From positions 146,555 to 210,554 of the forward strand of contig CAKSNE010000001.1 of the NCBI GenBank assembly GCA_934476085.1: a DNA stretch of 64,000 bases, given 5' to 3'. Source of the DNA: an uncultured Eubacteriales bacterium. GTDB taxonomy: Bacteria; Bacillota; Clostridia; Oscillospirales; Acutalibacteraceae. The notes under the pieces are model-generated. The model did no database searches. It worked only from the letters and a program-made list of their open reading frames with translations, and was not told the DNA's origin. The number at the start of each line of letters is the position of its first letter. The first letter of the stretch is position 1. A program made the position numbers and the translations under genes. Of this stretch, positions 17,179-25,731 are shown piece after piece.

Positions 17179-17805
17179 ATGAAGCAAAGGGGTAATCTAT
17201 TTATTTTTTCAGGTCCGTCAGGAATTGGAAAAGACACTGTTTTAAAAGAAGTTTTAAATTCAAGCGATGATATTAAGCTTTCGATTTCATCTGTTACAAG
17301 AGATATGAGAGTAGGCGAAGTTGAAGGCGAGAAATATCATTTTATTTCAAGAGAAGAGTTTGAAGAACTTATTAATAATGATGCTCTTCTTGAACATAAT
17401 GAGTATTTAGGCAATTTTTACGGAACACCGAGAGAGCCTGTTTTAAAATGGATGGAAGAGGGTTACAATGTAATTCTTGAAATTGATGTAAACGGTGCAT
17501 TTAAGGTTAAGAAAAAAATGCCTGAAGCTATTATGATTTTTATGCTGCCAACTTCTTTTGATGTTTTACGCCATAGATTAGAAAAGCGTGGAACAGAAAC
17601 CGAAGAAGTTATTGAAAAGCGTGTTAAACAAGCTGCCAGAGAGATTAAGTTTGCTAAAGAGTATGATTATATATTCTTTAATGATGATCTTGAAACTGCG
17701 GTTAATGATTTAAAGTCAATTATAAGAGCTAACGCTCTTGTTAATAAAAATATGAAAGAACTATATAGAAAGGTGATTGATGATGCTGAATCCATCGATT
17801 GGTAA
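17179..17805 (+). CDS. gmk: Guanylate kinase
   Basis: The enzyme phosphorylates GMP to GDP with ATP in the cytoplasm. The 208-residue protein has P-loop SGPSGIGKDT (an Asp where Gly is common), the GMP-binding stretch (SVTRDMRVGEVEGEKYHFIS) and EIDVNGAFKVKK. The length is normal. It lies 3 nt after the DUF370 gene and overlaps rpoZ, a typical yicC-remA-gmk-rpoZ operon. Confidence 0.95.
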   Translation: MKQRGNLFIFSGPSGIGKDTVLKEVLNSSDDIKLSISSVTRDMRVGEVEGEKYHFISREEFEELINNDALLEHNEYLGNFYGTPREPVLKWMEEGYNVILEIDVNGAFKVKKKMPEAIMIFMLPTSFDVLRHRLEKRGTETEEVIEKRVKQAAREIKFAKEYDYIFFNDDLETAVNDLKSIIRANALVNKNMKELYRKVIDDAESIDW

Positions 17806-17959
17806 ACTTATTAATGCTTATGAAAGCCGATATCAGTTAGTAACTGATATTGCAAAGGTTGCTCGTCATATTTCAGAAAAGGCTGATGCAGAAGGCAAAA
17901 TCCTTGTTGAAAAGCCTGTTAATATGGCTATGAATGAACTTGCTGAAAGAGTAGGCTGA
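17783..17959 (+). CDS. rpoZ: RNA polymerase omega subunit
   Basis: Omega stabilises RNA polymerase assembly around beta-prime. The 58-residue product starts MLNPSIGKLINAYESRYQLV and contains the RpoZ-type KPVNMAMNELAERVG end. ATG 17783 and ATG 17780 are both possible starts; both lie suitably downstream of GAAAGG. I prefer the second because the family begins ML-PSI. It overlaps gmk by 23 nt. Slightly shorter than most Bacillus omegas but complete. Confidence 0.9.
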   Translation: MLNPSIGKLINAYESRYQLVTDIAKVARHISEKADAEGKILVEKPVNMAMNELAERVG

Positions 17960-17970
17960 ATTTAAGTTTT

Positions 17971-18001
17971 AAAAGTCAGGGTGTTTTTCGTCCTGACTTT
18001 T
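17971..18001 (+). terminator. Weak terminator-like hairpin after rpoZ
   Basis: AAAAGTCAGG (17971-17980) pairs with CCTGACTTTT (17992-18001). The T run is short and interrupted (TTTTGATGTTTTT), so partial read-through into priA is likely. No separate promoter for priA was found. Confidence 0.55.
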
Positions 18002-18038
18002 GATGTTTTTAAAGACTGATTAAAAGGGAGGAGTTATA

Positions 18039-20501
18039 ATGAGAAAATCAATTTTTGTCAGCGTTTTTGTTGAAAAAACAACAATAAATTTTGATAAATC
18101 TTTTGATTACTCTGTCCCTTTTGATTTAAGCGACAATGTTTTTATCGGTCAGCGAGTTTTAGTTCCTTTTGGTAAAGGAAATAAAAAGCGACAGGGCGTT
18201 ATAGTTGAAATACACGAAAAATGCGAAAAAGATGTTTCAAAAATCAAACCTATTTTTGAAATTGTTGATGAAAAACCGCTTGTTACCGATGAAATGTTAA
18301 GGTTAGCAAAATTCATTTCAAATCAGACCTTTTGCACTTTTTTTGAAGCACTTCGACCAATGATACCTATTGGTATTAATGTAAAAGTTGTGTCAAGCTT
18401 TGTTTTAAAGAAAAATTATAATGATATTGACAGAGATAGTTTAAGTCAAGACGAAAAGTTGATTGTTGATAGTATTTTTAATGCAAAAGGTGCGGTAAAA
18501 TCTAAAAAATTACTCGAAATAATCGGGGTAAAAAGCGAAAAAGTTTTTTTGAATTTAATAAATAAAAATATAATTGAAAAACAAGAAAATGCAGTTCGCA
18601 GAGTGGGCGATGCCTCAGTTAGAATGGTTAGCTTGCCACAAGATATTGAACTTGAAAATTTAAGTAATTTTACCCCTAAACAAAAAGAAATCGCAAACTT
18701 TTTAAATGATTGTCAAACCGCTTCGGTAAAAGAAATTAATTATTTTACAGGCGTTAGCGTTACCACTGTCAATACAATGATAAAACAGGGCAAATTAGTA
18801 GAATATGACCTTGAAGTTATGCGCTCGCCTTATGAAATTGATACCGACGGCGAAATGACTAAGATTAATTTAACCGATGAACAATCAATTGCTTTTGAAA
18901 GCATAAAGAAGGATATGAACTCTGCCGAAGGCGGAAAAGTTGGACTTCTTTTCGGTGTAACAGGCTCTGGTAAAACGCAGGTATTTTTAAAAGCGATTGA
19001 TGAGTGTATAAGCCAAAATAAAGGCGTTATTGTAATGGTGCCTGAAATTGCACTAACCCCGCAAACTATGAGCATTTTCAGCAACCGTTATGGCAAAAAA
19101 ATTGCTGTATTCCATTCGGCTATGAGCCTTGGTGCCAGAACTGATGAGTGGAAGCGTGTTAAATCGGGCGAGGCTAAAATTGCGATCGGAACTCGCTCGG
19201 CTGTTTTCGCTCCTTTTGATAATTTAGGTCTTATTATAATGGACGAAGAACAGGAGCATACCTATAAATCAGAGGCAACGCCTCGTTTTCACGCAAGAGA
19301 TGTTGCAAGATCAAGAGCAAAGTATCATAATTGCTTGTTTTTAATGGCTTCTGCTACACCCAGCGTTGAAACTTATTCGCTTGCTAAATCCGGTTTTTAC
19401 TCGCTTTATACAATGAAAAAGCGTTATGGTAATGTAACTTTGCCACAGGTTAAAACCGCTAATATGAAAGAGCAGTATAAAAACGGCAATTTCGGCATTT
19501 TCAGCGATATTTTAACCGAAAAAATAAAAGAAACTGTTGATAACAAAAAACAGGCGATTATCCTTTTAAACAGGCGTGGGTATCAGGTTGTAGTTTCCTG
19601 TACTAACTGCGGTGCGGTAAGACAATGTCCTAATTGCAGCATTTCAATGACTTATCATACCGATAATAACAGAATGATGTGCCATTATTGCGGATATTCT
19701 GAAGAATATTCCGATACTTGTAAAATCTGCGGTGAGAAAAATGTAAAACTCTCGGGCTTTGGCACTCAAAAAGCTCAAGAAGAGTTGTCTATGATATTTC
19801 CGTCTATTCGTATTCTTAGAATGGACGCAGATACCACAATGACAAGATTTTCTCATGAGAAAAAACTTACCGCATTTAAAAACGGCGAATATGATGTAAT
19901 GATAGGAACTCAAATGGTCGCAAAAGGTCTTGATTTTCCGTCGGTTACATTAGTAGGCGTTATAAATGCCGACCAATTGCTTTTTGGCAATGATTTTCGT
20001 GGGTATGAAAAAACCTTTTCTTTGCTAACGCAGGTAATCGGGCGTTCGGGAAGAAGCGAAAAGGGGACAGCCGTAATTCAAACTATATCACCTGATAATG
20101 AAATTATTATGTTATCGGCTGATCAGGATTATGAGCGTTTTTATGAAACCGAAATTTTGCAAAGAAAAATTTTGAAATATCCGCCTTATTGTGATTTGTG
20201 TGTAATAGGCTTTTCAGGTCTTTCAAAAGAAAAAACTCTTGAAATGAGTAAGTTGTTTTTTGATAAGCTAAAAAAACATATTACAACCGATTATAATGAT
20301 TTAAAAATGATGATTTTAGGACCTAGTCCTTGTAATATACCTAAAGTTAATAATAAATATCGTTTTCGTCTTATTTTAAAATGCAAAAATTCAAGGCGAC
20401 TTCGTGAATTAGTTTTAAAATTGTTAATTGAAACAGGAAATATAGGAAAATATAAAAACATCTCTGTTTTTGCTGATATAAATCCTGAAAATATAATATA
20501 A
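18039..20501 (+). CDS. priA: Primosomal replication-restart helicase PriA
   Basis: PriA recognises stalled forks and reloads the replicative helicase. The 820-residue protein has an N-terminal DNA-binding region, Walker A GVTGSGKTQ, the DEEQ box (MDEEQEHTYK), a double zinc-binding insert with eight Cys (CTNCGAVRQCPNC ... CHYCG ... CKICG), and helicase motifs VIGRSGRSEKG. The ribosome binding site is GGGAGGAG. It begins the priA-def-fmt-rsmB-rlmN-phosphatase-kinase-rsgA series known from Bacillus. Confidence 0.95.
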   Translation: MRKSIFVSVFVEKTTINFDKSFDYSVPFDLSDNVFIGQRVLVPFGKGNKKRQGVIVEIHEKCEKDVSKIKPIFEIVDEKPLVTDEMLRLAKFISNQTFCTFFEALRPMIPIGINVKVVSSFVLKKNYNDIDRDSLSQDEKLIVDSIFNAKGAVKSKKLLEIIGVKSEKVFLNLINKNIIEKQENAVRRVGDASVRMVSLPQDIELENLSNFTPKQKEIANFLNDCQTASVKEINYFTGVSVTTVNTMIKQGKLVEYDLEVMRSPYEIDTDGEMTKINLTDEQSIAFESIKKDMNSAEGGKVGLLFGVTGSGKTQVFLKAIDECISQNKGVIVMVPEIALTPQTMSIFSNRYGKKIAVFHSAMSLGARTDEWKRVKSGEAKIAIGTRSAVFAPFDNLGLIIMDEEQEHTYKSEATPRFHARDVARSRAKYHNCLFLMASATPSVETYSLAKSGFYSLYTMKKRYGNVTLPQVKTANMKEQYKNGNFGIFSDILTEKIKETVDNKKQAIILLNRRGYQVVVSCTNCGAVRQCPNCSISMTYHTDNNRMMCHYCGYSEEYSDTCKICGEKNVKLSGFGTQKAQEELSMIFPSIRILRMDADTTMTRFSHEKKLTAFKNGEYDVMIGTQMVAKGLDFPSVTLVGVINADQLLFGNDFRGYEKTFSLLTQVIGRSGRSEKGTAVIQTISPDNEIIMLSADQDYERFYETEILQRKILKYPPYCDLCVIGFSGLSKEKTLEMSKLFFDKLKKHITTDYNDLKMMILGPSPCNIPKVNNKYRFRLILKCKNSRRLRELVLKLLIETGNIGKYKNISVFADINPENII

Positions 20502-20517
20502 CTTGGAGCGTGTAAAA

Positions 20518-20964
20518 ATGATTAGAGAAGTAATTAAAAACGGCGATGAAGTTTTAAGAAAAAAATGTCATAGAGTAGAAAAATTTGATGCAAAGCTACA
20601 TTCTTTGCTTGATGATATGTATGAAACAATGCAGGATAAAGACGGCGTCGGACTTGCCGCACCACAGGTTGGAATTTTGCGTAGAGTAGTAGTAATTGAT
20701 GTCGGCGAAGGCAAAATTGAACTTGTAAACCCTGAAATTGTTAAAACTTCAGGCGAACAGGAAGGCCAGGAAGGCTGTTTGTCTTGTCCGGGTGTTTGGG
20801 GCGATGTTGTTCGTCCTATGAAAGTTACTGTAAAAGCACAGGACAGATACGGAAAAGAGTTTAAAATTAAAGGTCAAGAATTACTTGCTCGTGCTTTTTG
20901 CCACGAAATCGATCATTTAGACGGAATTTTATTTTTAGATAAAATGAAAAAGACCGAAGAATAA
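20518..20964 (+). CDS. def: Peptide deformylase
   Basis: Removes the formyl group from nascent protein N-termini using a bound metal. The 148-residue protein shows all three motifs: GVGLAAPQVG, EGCLS, and HEIDHLDG, so the metal ligands (Cys and two His) and catalytic Glu are present. ATG 20518 is preceded by GGAG with good spacing. The upstream in-frame TTG at 20503 overlaps that site. Fmt follows, the enzyme that adds the formyl group. Confidence 0.95.
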   Translation: MIREVIKNGDEVLRKKCHRVEKFDAKLHSLLDDMYETMQDKDGVGLAAPQVGILRRVVVIDVGEGKIELVNPEIVKTSGEQEGQEGCLSCPGVWGDVVRPMKVTVKAQDRYGKEFKIKGQELLARAFCHEIDHLDGILFLDKMKKTEE

Positions 20965-20985
20965 TTTTTTAGGAGAAAATTTTTA

Positions 20986-21909
20986 ATGAACATTGTTTTT
21001 ATGGGTACGCCCGACTTTGCTGAAGAGTCTTTAAGAAAATTAGTTGAAAATAATTATAATGTAGTCGGCGTTTTTACAAAGCCTGATATGCCTGTTGGCA
21101 GAAAACATATTTTAACTCCGCCGGAAGTTAAGGTTGCGGCAGAAGAGTTGAATATTCCTGTTTTTCAGCCAAATTCACTTAAAAATGATGAAAGTTTTAA
21201 TATTTTAAAAGAATTAAATCCCGATTTAATAGTGGTTGTCGCTTATGGCAAAATCTTGCCTGAAAATATTTTAAATTTACCGAAATACGGCTGTATCAAT
21301 GTTCACGCTTCATTGCTTCCTAAATATCGTGGAGCGTCACCGATTCAATGGTCAATTGTTTGCGGTGAAAATGAAACAGGCGTTTCAACTATGCTGTTAG
21401 ATAAAGGTATGGATACAGGCGATGTACTTTTGTCAGCGGCTACTGAAATAGGCTCAACCGAAACTGCAGAAGAGCTTTGGGACAGACTAAAGGTTATGGG
21501 CGGCGATTTGCTTATCAAAACTGTTGAAGGTTTGGTAAGCGGCAGTATCAAGCCGATACCGCAAGATGAAGAAAAAGCTACTTATGCACCGATTATTAAA
21601 AAGGCTGACGGACTTATTGATTGGTCAAAATCGGCTAAAGAAATTGATTGCAAAATAAGAGGTTTACATTCGTGGCCTGTTGCGTATACTAAAGTCGATG
21701 AAAAAATGCTTAAAATTTTCTCGGCTGATATAATTGATAATATTGATGATAAATTCGGTAAAGTTATCTCAAGCGATAAAGAATTAATTGTCGCTTGCGG
21801 CAAAGGCGGACTTAAGATTAATGAACTTCAGCTTGAAGGTTCAAAACGAATGAAAACCGAAGATTTTTTAAGAGGTAAAAAAATAACTTCAGAATTTTTA
21901 GGAGAATAA
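20986..21909 (+). CDS. fmt: Methionyl-tRNA formyltransferase
   Basis: Transfers a formyl group from 10-formyl-tetrahydrofolate to initiator Met-tRNA. The 307-residue protein has the N-terminal formyltransferase fold (MGTPDFAEESL), the catalytic region NVHASLLPKYRGASPIQW with Asn, His and the later Asp (DKGMDTGDVL), and a C-terminal tRNA-binding domain. Length is normal. Its end contains the GGAG that serves the next gene, one base away. Confidence 0.95.
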   Translation: MNIVFMGTPDFAEESLRKLVENNYNVVGVFTKPDMPVGRKHILTPPEVKVAAEELNIPVFQPNSLKNDESFNILKELNPDLIVVVAYGKILPENILNLPKYGCINVHASLLPKYRGASPIQWSIVCGENETGVSTMLLDKGMDTGDVLLSAATEIGSTETAEELWDRLKVMGGDLLIKTVEGLVSGSIKPIPQDEEKATYAPIIKKADGLIDWSKSAKEIDCKIRGLHSWPVAYTKVDEKMLKIFSADIIDNIDDKFGKVISSDKELIVACGKGGLKINELQLEGSKRMKTEDFLRGKKITSEFLGE

Positions 21910-21910
21910 T

Positions 21911-22606
21911 ATGTATTTTCATTATTTTGACCCAATGTATTTTTTGTTTGCATTACCCGGTTTGCTTATAGCACTTTATGCTCAAGCAAAAGTAAAATCT
22001 AATTATGCAAGATACAGTAATGTTTTTAACTCTCGTGGTTATACAGGCGCTGATGTTGCAAGAATGATTTTATCGGCTAATGGCATTAATGATGTTGATA
22101 TTGCCAGAGTAAGTGGTAATTTAACTGATAATTATAACCCAAAAGATAATTGTATTTATCTTTCTGACGGCGTTTTTGGCAGTAATACCGTTGCGGCGGT
22201 TGGTATTGCCGCTCATGAAACAGGCCACGCTATCCAACACGCAGTAGGTTATACACCGATTAAAATTCGATCGGCGCTCGTTCCTGTTTGTAATTTTGGT
22301 ACAGGCATAAGTCCGTTTCTGATTTTACTCGGCTATATTCTTAATATGGAGATTTTATGGTTTTTAGCACTGGGCGTTTTTGCTCTCTCTGTGCTTTTTC
22401 AACTTGTAACTTTGCCGGTTGAATTTGATGCTTCAAGAAGAGCGTTAAAAGCAATCGAGGGTATGAATATGCTAAACGAAAATGAATATAAAGGTGCTAA
22501 AAAAGTGCTTTCGGCAGCGGCTTTAACTTATGTTGCAGCACTTTTACAATCACTTTTAATATTCTTATATTATGTAATGAGATTTATGGGAAACAGACGA
22601 GATTAA
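21911..22606 (+). CDS. YugP-like membrane zinc metallopeptidase
   Basis: The 231-residue product matches the PF04298 family (B. subtilis YugP): an N-terminal membrane segment, a soluble part with zinc motif HETGHAIQH, then two or three membrane segments and the EFDASRRAL stretch where a third ligand is expected. The substrate of the family is not established. The gene is tightly packed between fmt and rsmB, a position often seen in Clostridia. Confidence 0.87.
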   Translation: MYFHYFDPMYFLFALPGLLIALYAQAKVKSNYARYSNVFNSRGYTGADVARMILSANGINDVDIARVSGNLTDNYNPKDNCIYLSDGVFGSNTVAAVGIAAHETGHAIQHAVGYTPIKIRSALVPVCNFGTGISPFLILLGYILNMEILWFLALGVFALSVLFQLVTLPVEFDASRRALKAIEGMNMLNENEYKGAKKVLSAAALTYVAALLQSLLIFLYYVMRFMGNRRD

Positions 22607-22610
22607 GTTT

Positions 22611-23924
22611 ATGGCAAATGCAAGAAAAGAAGCCGTTAAGGCACTGATGAAAATTGAAATTGACGGCGGTTATTCAAATATCATTGTAGATAATTTGCTT
22701 TTAGAAACTGATTTAGATGAGCGAGATAAGGCTTTTGCTACAAGTCTTATTTATGGTGTTATCGAACGAAAATTAACACTTGAATATATTGTTTCAAGTT
22801 ATTCTAAAACTCCGCTGAAAAAGATAAAACCGTTTATTTTATATGTTATTTATACTTCACTTTATCAAATTATTTATATGTCAAAAGTGCCGAATTCAGC
22901 GGCGGTAAATGAAGCGGTAAAGTTAGTAAGAAACTCAAAATTTCGTAATTTAAGCGGTTTTGTAAACGCTGTTTTGCGTAACTTTTTGCGAGACGGTGAG
23001 ATTAAATATCCTGATGAAAAGGCGGATTATTTATCGGTTAAATATTCTGTTTCAAAAGATATTGTAAACTTGTTTTTAAATCAATATGGTAATCAAACCG
23101 AAGAAATTTTAAAAGGCTTTTTTGAGCTTGACGGCGTTTCGATAAAAGTAAACACCTTAAAAATTTCAGTAGAAGATTTAAAGGCAAAATTAAGCGAACA
23201 ATGCGATGTGAAAACTCATCCTTTGATTGATGAAGTTTTAGTGCTAAAGGGTGCAGGCAGTGTTAGAAATTTATTCGGATTTAATCAAGGTTATTTTCAT
23301 ATTCAGGATGCGGCGAGTGCAATTTGTGCAAAAATTGTTGATGCAAAAGAGCATGACAGAGTAATAGATGTTTGTGCCGCTCCTGGCGGAAAAAGCTTCT
23401 CAATCGCTGAAAATATGGGCGATAAAGGCGAAGTTTTAGCACTTGATTTATATGAACATAAGGTAGAATTAATTAAAAAAGGCGCTGAAAGATTGGAATT
23501 GAAATCGGTAAAATCGTTTGTCAATGACGCTTCAGAGTATAATTCTTCTTTGTGCAAATTTAACAAAGTTTTGTGCGATTTGCCTTGTTCAGGGCTTGGT
23601 ATTTTGGGCAAAAAGCCCGAAATTCGTTACAAAAATGTTGCTTTTATTGAAAATTTGCCTGCCTTACAGTATAATTTATTAATAGCATCAAAGCAATATG
23701 TGGAAATAGGTGGAAATTTATTTTATTCAACCTGTACTTTAAACGAAAAAGAAAATTTTTCGGTTGTGGACAAGTTTTTACTTGAAAACAAAGAGTTTGA
23801 GCCATTGCCGATAGGCGAAAATTTTGAAAAAACAAAAAAAGACAGGGTTAATACTTTGACACTGCTTCCGCATATACATAAAACGGACGGGTTCTTTATC
23901 TCGGCTTTTAAAAGGGTTAGGTGA
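22611..23924 (+). CDS. rsmB: 16S rRNA cytosine-967 methyltransferase RsmB
   Basis: Methylates C967 of 16S rRNA with S-adenosylmethionine. The 437-residue protein has an N-terminal NusB-like RNA-binding domain (about 1-140) and a C-terminal methyltransferase with SAM motif DVCAAPGGKS, catalytic-site motif CDLPCSGLGILGKKPEIRY and the nucleophile region YSTCTLNEKEN. The start lies 5 nt after the preceding stop. A full-length family member. Confidence 0.93.
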   Translation: MANARKEAVKALMKIEIDGGYSNIIVDNLLLETDLDERDKAFATSLIYGVIERKLTLEYIVSSYSKTPLKKIKPFILYVIYTSLYQIIYMSKVPNSAAVNEAVKLVRNSKFRNLSGFVNAVLRNFLRDGEIKYPDEKADYLSVKYSVSKDIVNLFLNQYGNQTEEILKGFFELDGVSIKVNTLKISVEDLKAKLSEQCDVKTHPLIDEVLVLKGAGSVRNLFGFNQGYFHIQDAASAICAKIVDAKEHDRVIDVCAAPGGKSFSIAENMGDKGEVLALDLYEHKVELIKKGAERLELKSVKSFVNDASEYNSSLCKFNKVLCDLPCSGLGILGKKPEIRYKNVAFIENLPALQYNLLIASKQYVEIGGNLFYSTCTLNEKENFSVVDKFLLENKEFEPLPIGENFEKTKKDRVNTLTLLPHIHKTDGFFISAFKRVR

Positions 23925-23931
23925 TTTTTTA

Positions 23932-24951
23932 GTGACGGATCTTAAATCTTTGAATTTAAGTGAAATTGAACAAATCGTAGCCGACCTTAACCAACCTAAA
24001 TTTCGTGCAAAACAAATTTTTGAGTGGTTGCAAAAAGGCGTAGACTCGTTTGATGAAATGAAGAATATTCCTAATTCTTTAAAAGAAGAATTAAAAAAGG
24101 ATTATTATATTTCTTATGCCTTAGTTGAAAAGAAGTTTTGTTCAAAGTTAGATGAAACCGTAAAATATTTATTTAAACTTTATGATGGCGAGCTTATTGA
24201 GTCGGTTGTTATGAAGTATAAACACGGTTACAGTATCTGCGTCAGTTCTCAGGTAGGCTGTAATATGGGTTGTAAATTTTGTGCTTCAACTATCGGTGGC
24301 AAAGCGAGAGATTTAACTGCGGGCGAAATTTTATCTCAAATATTTACCGCTTCTAAAGATTTAGGCGTTAGAATTTCTAATGTTGTAATGATGGGAATGG
24401 GCGAACCGCTTGATAACTTTGACTCGGTTGTTCGTTTTCTTGAATTAGTAGGTTGTCCCGAAGGACTTGGCATCGGTATGCGTCATATTTCTTTATCTAC
24501 TTGCGGTGTTGTTGATAAAATTTATAAGTTAATGGAAAGAAATTTGCAAATTACTTTGTCAATTTCGCTTCACGCACCATTTAATGAAATGCGTGATACA
24601 ATTATGCCGATAAACAAGCGATATAATATTGATGAATTAATTACCGCTTGTAAAAAATATACTGATACAACAGGTCGCAGAATTTCTTTTGAGTATGCAC
24701 TTATAAAAGGATTTAATGATACGCCTGAATGTGCTTTGAAACTCAAGGAATTGTTAAACGGAATTATAGCTCATGTAAATTTAATTCCGGCAAACCCTGT
24801 TCATAAAGATAAATTTGTCAAGCCCGATAAAAAAGCGGTTTATGCTTTTTGTGACCGCTTAAACAATCTCGGACTTAATGCAACAGTAAGAAGAACGCTC
24901 GGTTCTGATATTGACGCTTCTTGCGGTCAGTTACGACAAAAACACAAATAA
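23932..24951 (+). CDS. rlmN: Dual-specificity 23S rRNA/tRNA adenine-C2 methyltransferase RlmN
   Basis: A radical SAM enzyme that methylates C2 of A2503 in 23S rRNA and of A37 in some tRNAs. The 339-residue protein carries the cluster motif CNMGCKFC, GEPLDNF, and the C-terminal Cys region (DIDASCGQLR), which supplies the methyl-carrying Cys. Start codon is GTG 23932, with an AGGTGA ribosome binding site in the end of rsmB. Confidence 0.95.
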   Translation: MTDLKSLNLSEIEQIVADLNQPKFRAKQIFEWLQKGVDSFDEMKNIPNSLKEELKKDYYISYALVEKKFCSKLDETVKYLFKLYDGELIESVVMKYKHGYSICVSSQVGCNMGCKFCASTIGGKARDLTAGEILSQIFTASKDLGVRISNVVMMGMGEPLDNFDSVVRFLELVGCPEGLGIGMRHISLSTCGVVDKIYKLMERNLQITLSISLHAPFNEMRDTIMPINKRYNIDELITACKKYTDTTGRRISFEYALIKGFNDTPECALKLKELLNGIIAHVNLIPANPVHKDKFVKPDKKAVYAFCDRLNNLGLNATVRRTLGSDIDASCGQLRQKHK

Positions 24952-24976
24952 ATTTTTAAAAGGAGGCAGTTTTTTA

Positions 24977-25708
24977 ATGATTATTGCAGGCAAAACAGAT
25001 GTTGGTAAACAACGAGAAATGAATCAAGATTTTATAAAATTTCATAAATTTGATGAAGAAACTGCTCTTTTAATAGTTTGTGACGGAATGGGCGGCGCCA
25101 GAGCCGGCAATGTTGCAAGTGAAGTTGCGGCAAATTCAATCTATGATTTCTTAATTAAAAAATATGATAACTCGCTAACCGATCACGCAATTAAAACTAT
25201 TATGACATCTGCGGTAAACTGTGCTAACCTTGATGTTTTTGATTTGGCTCAAAACAATTCCGAATATTACGGAATGGGTACAACAGTCGTAGCGGTTGTA
25301 ATTAAAGACGGTTATGCATATACTATTCACGCAGGCGATTCAAGAGCGTATATAATTTACCCTGAAGGTATGAAAAAAATAACAACTGACCATTCAATCG
25401 TTCAACAATTAATTGAAAGTCAGATGATTACCGAAGAAGAAGCTAAACACCATCCAAAACGTAATGTTATCACAAGGGCGCTTGGTGTTGAAGAGTGTTT
25501 GGAATCTGATTTCAGTATTATAAAACTTGAAAAAGGCTATACAATTTTAATTTGTTCCGACGGACTTACAAATTACGCTGATGAAAATGAAATTTTTGAA
25601 ACAGCGAATAATTATGAACCGGAAAAAATTTGTGAAAAATTGATTAATAAAGCTAATGATAACGGCGGTGGGGATAATATTTCTCTTGTCGTCGCTAAAG
25701 ATATATAA
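24977..25708 (+). CDS. PP2C-type serine/threonine phosphatase (PrpC/Stp)
   Basis: Dephosphorylates proteins modified by the partner kinase encoded next. The 243-residue protein has the PP2C metal-binding motifs in order: NQDF, VCDGMGGARAG, GTTVVAVVI, HAGDSRAY, and the final GGGDNISLVVA. ATG 24977 follows AGGAGG; a frame from 24911 would run into rlmN. It lies 23 nt upstream of the kinase. Confidence 0.94.
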   Translation: MIIAGKTDVGKQREMNQDFIKFHKFDEETALLIVCDGMGGARAGNVASEVAANSIYDFLIKKYDNSLTDHAIKTIMTSAVNCANLDVFDLAQNNSEYYGMGTTVVAVVIKDGYAYTIHAGDSRAYIIYPEGMKKITTDHSIVQQLIESQMITEEEAKHHPKRNVITRALGVEECLESDFSIIKLEKGYTILICSDGLTNYADENEIFETANNYEPEKICEKLINKANDNGGGDNISLVVAKDI

Positions 25709-25731
25709 TTAAAAGAAAGGGAGGAAAAACA